Assembly (NCBI GenBank): GCA_023430685.1 | Contig: JAEYZH010000092.1 | Span: forward strand, 1-15,895 | Direction: 5' to 3' | Length of the DNA stretch: 15,895 nucleotides | Source: Pseudomonadota bacterium | Lineage (GTDB): Bacteria; Pseudomonadota; Gammaproteobacteria; Xanthomonadales; Rhodanobacteraceae | In this document: piece after piece, positions 14,147 through 15,895 of the stretch | How positions within the stretch are numbered: position 1 is the first letter of the stretch | Layout: the number at the start of each line of letters is the position of its first letter | Position numbers and translations under genes: made by a program | The notes under the pieces: generated by a model | The model's database searches: none | Seen by the model: only the letters and a program-made list of their open reading frames with translations | Told to the model about the DNA's origin: nothing

Positions 14147-15895
14147 TCAGCGACGCGCGCGTGCGGTGGCGGCGTCCCGGCGCGCGAGCGCCCTGCGCGC
14201 GGGCGCGTCGGCTGCGAACGAGGTTTCGATCACCGCGCGCATCGGCTCGACGATCGCCGCTGCTTCCGAGGCGCGACCCGCTCGATCCAGCGCATCGGCG
14301 TAGTCGAGCGCGAACGGCGCGAGCAACGGGTGCGTCGGCCCGACTTTCCCGCGCATGAGTTCGAATGCCTGCCGACGATGCGCGAGCGCCGAGGCCGCAT
14401 CGCCATCGAGCGCGGCGAGTCGTCCCGCGAGTTCGGCGCGCCGCGCCTGCATCAACGGCGTGAACCTCGCACGCGAGCGCTCGAGCAGCGCGAGGGTGCT
14501 GCGCGCAAGGTCGTTGTCGCCGCGACGCAACGCCCAGTCGACAAGGACCAGTTCGACCTTCGCGGTCGCGACATGGTCCTCGCCATGCACCGCGCGAAAC
14601 CCTTCGAGCGCGGCGCGCAGCGGCGCCTCGGCCGCATCGAGCCGCCCCAGCGTGGTCAGCACGCGCGCGAGGTTCTGTTGCGCGCGCAGCACCGCCGGCG
14701 CGTCATCGGGCAGGGTCTTGCGACGCGTCGCGAGGGAGCGCTCGAACAATGGCAGCGCGGCCGCCGCATCGCCGCTGTCTTCGAGCGCGGAGGCGAGGTT
14801 GTTGAGCGGAATCGCGTACTGCGCGCTGTCCTCGCCGCTGGTCGCCGCGTGCATCCGCATCGCGGCGCGGTACAGCGTGATCGCTTCGCCGAATCGGCCG
14901 AGGTCGTGCAGGGCCGAACCGAGCTCGTTGCGGGCGACCGCCTCGGTGGCGCTCCCCTCGCCATACAGGTCCGCGCACAGCGCCACGTTGCGCTCGAGCA
15001 GCGGGACCGCCTCCTCGACCCGGCCCGCGGCGACCATGGCGACGGCGTACCCCTGCAAGGTGGTCTGGAAGTCGACGCTGTGCTCGCCCGCGACGTCCCG
15101 CTTGATCTCGAGCGCCTGGCCGAAGTACGAGAGTGCGCCATCGCCGTCGCCGCTGTGGCGCGCGACGAGGCCGAGGTTGTGCAGCGTGGATGCGAGGTCG
15201 AGCCGATCGCCCGACTCGCGTCGCAGCACGAGCGCCTTCTGCAGCGCCGTGCGCGCGGCTTCGAAGTCGTCCTGTGATTCGAGCACGACGCCGAGCGTGT
15301 TCCACGAGTCGGCGAGCGCAAGCGCGTCGTCGGGTGCATGCAGGCGCCGAAGGTCGAGGGAGCGCTGCGCCATCGCGCGCGCCTCCGCCGCCGGATACTG
15401 GTTGTTCGCATACAGCACCGCGAGCTGGCTCGCCGCTTCGGCCGCGGCGAGCGGACGTGCCACGCGCGGATCGAGGTACAACTCGATCGCGCTCCGGAAC
15501 AATTCGATGCTGCGACGCGGCTGCCCGAGGTGGCGGTAGGCGGTCGCGAGCACGTCGAGCAGGCGCGCACGGACGTCGGGTGCGCCTTCGAGTTCGCTCT
15601 CGATGCGCGCCGCGCCCTGGTCGAGCACTTCGCGCGCGCTGATCTCGCGGTTCGCGTTGAGCTTCGGATTGGAGACGTTGAACACCGAGACGAGGAAGTC
15701 GCTGACGCGCTCGGCAGCGAGCGCCTGCTGCCTGGCGTCGTGTTCCGCCGCGCGCGCGCGAGCGCTTTCGACCGCGAGCCGCCAGGTGAACGCCACCACC
15801 AGCAGCGCTGCCGCCGCGGCCGCGAGCGCGAGCGGCCAGCGTCGCCGCACCCCGCGCGCGAGGCGGTAGCCGACGGTCTGCGGCCGCGCGAGCAC
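14147..15895 (-). CDS. Ser/Thr kinase-like membrane protein, C-terminal TPR part (partial)
   Basis: Incomplete at the window edge: the frame stays open to the last base, and the 5' part lies outside. The visible 582 residues begin ARPQTVGYRLARGVRRRWP, the basic juxtamembrane stretch usual after a bacterial PknB-type kinase domain. One membrane helix follows (about 20-38), then a helical segment with AERVSDFLVSVFNVSNP (61-77), conserved in this kinase-TPR class. Then come roughly nine to ten TPR repeats at about 40-residue spacing, e.g. DSWNTLGVVLESQDDFEAA (196-214), STLHNLGLVARHSGDGDGA (236-254), VARNELGSALHDLGRFGEA (320-338) and IPLNNLASALEDSGDAAAA (362-380). So a cytoplasmic kinase joined to a periplasmic TPR sensor or scaffold is expected. 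No catalytic kinase motif is visible here, so the kinase call rests on architecture. A TPR-only membrane protein is the alternative. Confidence 0.8.
   Translation of the reverse strand: MLARPQTVGYRLARGVRRRWPLALAAAAAALLVVAFTWRLAVESARARAAEHDARQQALAAERVSDFLVSVFNVSNPKLNANREISAREVLDQGAARIESELEGAPDVRARLLDVLATAYRHLGQPRRSIELFRSAIELYLDPRVARPLAAAEAASQLAVLYANNQYPAAEARAMAQRSLDLRRLHAPDDALALADSWNTLGVVLESQDDFEAARTALQKALVLRRESGDRLDLASTLHNLGLVARHSGDGDGALSYFGQALEIKRDVAGEHSVDFQTTLQGYAVAMVAAGRVEEAVPLLERNVALCADLYGEGSATEAVARNELGSALHDLGRFGEAITLYRAAMRMHAATSGEDSAQYAIPLNNLASALEDSGDAAAALPLFERSLATRRKTLPDDAPAVLRAQQNLARVLTTLGRLDAAEAPLRAALEGFRAVHGEDHVATAKVELVLVDWALRRGDNDLARSTLALLERSRARFTPLMQARRAELAGRLAALDGDAASALAHRRQAFELMRGKVGPTHPLLAPFALDYADALDRAGRASEAAAIVEPMRAVIETSFAADAPARRALARRDAATARARR

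Overview
The window reads as an ordinary chromosomal segment of a very GC-rich gammaproteobacterium. The Xanthomonadales (Lysobacter, Dokdonella or Rhodanobacter-like) fit best. The basis is the gene set: a Uup-type ABC-F ATPase, DusA, a long-form acetyl-CoA hydrolase/transferase, azurin, a betaproteobacterial/xanthomonad-style GAPDH, an exported S1/P1 nuclease and a Ser/Thr kinase with a TPR tail. This placement is inference; there is no rRNA or other phylogenetic marker here. I saw no insertion sequence, integrase, phage gene, CRISPR array, rRNA or tRNA. Coding density is high and no gap between genes exceeds about 210 bases.

Layout. Bases 72-3119 (minus strand) carry dusA followed by uup, both acting on tRNA or the ribosome. 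From 3194 a divergent long acetyl-CoA hydrolase/CoA-transferase runs rightward and meets, tail to tail with a 17-nt overlap, a small glycine-rich membrane protein (5148-5645, minus). Bases 5765-7748 hold three plus-strand genes: an atypical SDR, a TonB-family protein and a DUF456 membrane protein. Bases 7788-8851 (minus) are a translationally coupled pair, a hemolysin III/TrhA-like membrane protein followed by a GFA-type zinc protein. An exported hypothetical protein (8942-9376, minus) diverges from a tandem universal stress protein (9568-10404, plus).

Bases 10588-12255 (minus) hold gap (GAPDH) and then azurin. Azurin has its own upstream region with a convincing FNR/ANR-type site. Divergent from gap is an exported S1/P1-type nuclease (12429-13211), then an OmpA/OmpX-like outer-membrane beta-barrel protein (13398-13982) ending in a textbook intrinsic terminator. 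The right edge (14147-15895, minus) is the C-terminal part of a membrane-anchored Ser/Thr kinase-like protein with TPR repeats; its kinase domain would lie outside the window.

No single multi-gene novel system is evident. The most interesting signals are regulatory: a perfect 8-bp hairpin that buries the Shine-Dalgarno of the TonB-like gene, an FNR box at exactly -41.5 from a plausible azurin start site, a four-copy GCGGGCT/AGCCCGC cluster around the SDR promoter, a probable leaderless dusA promoter, and a dyad in the leader of the outer-membrane protein gene. At the protein level, the SDR lacks the usual catalytic serine.
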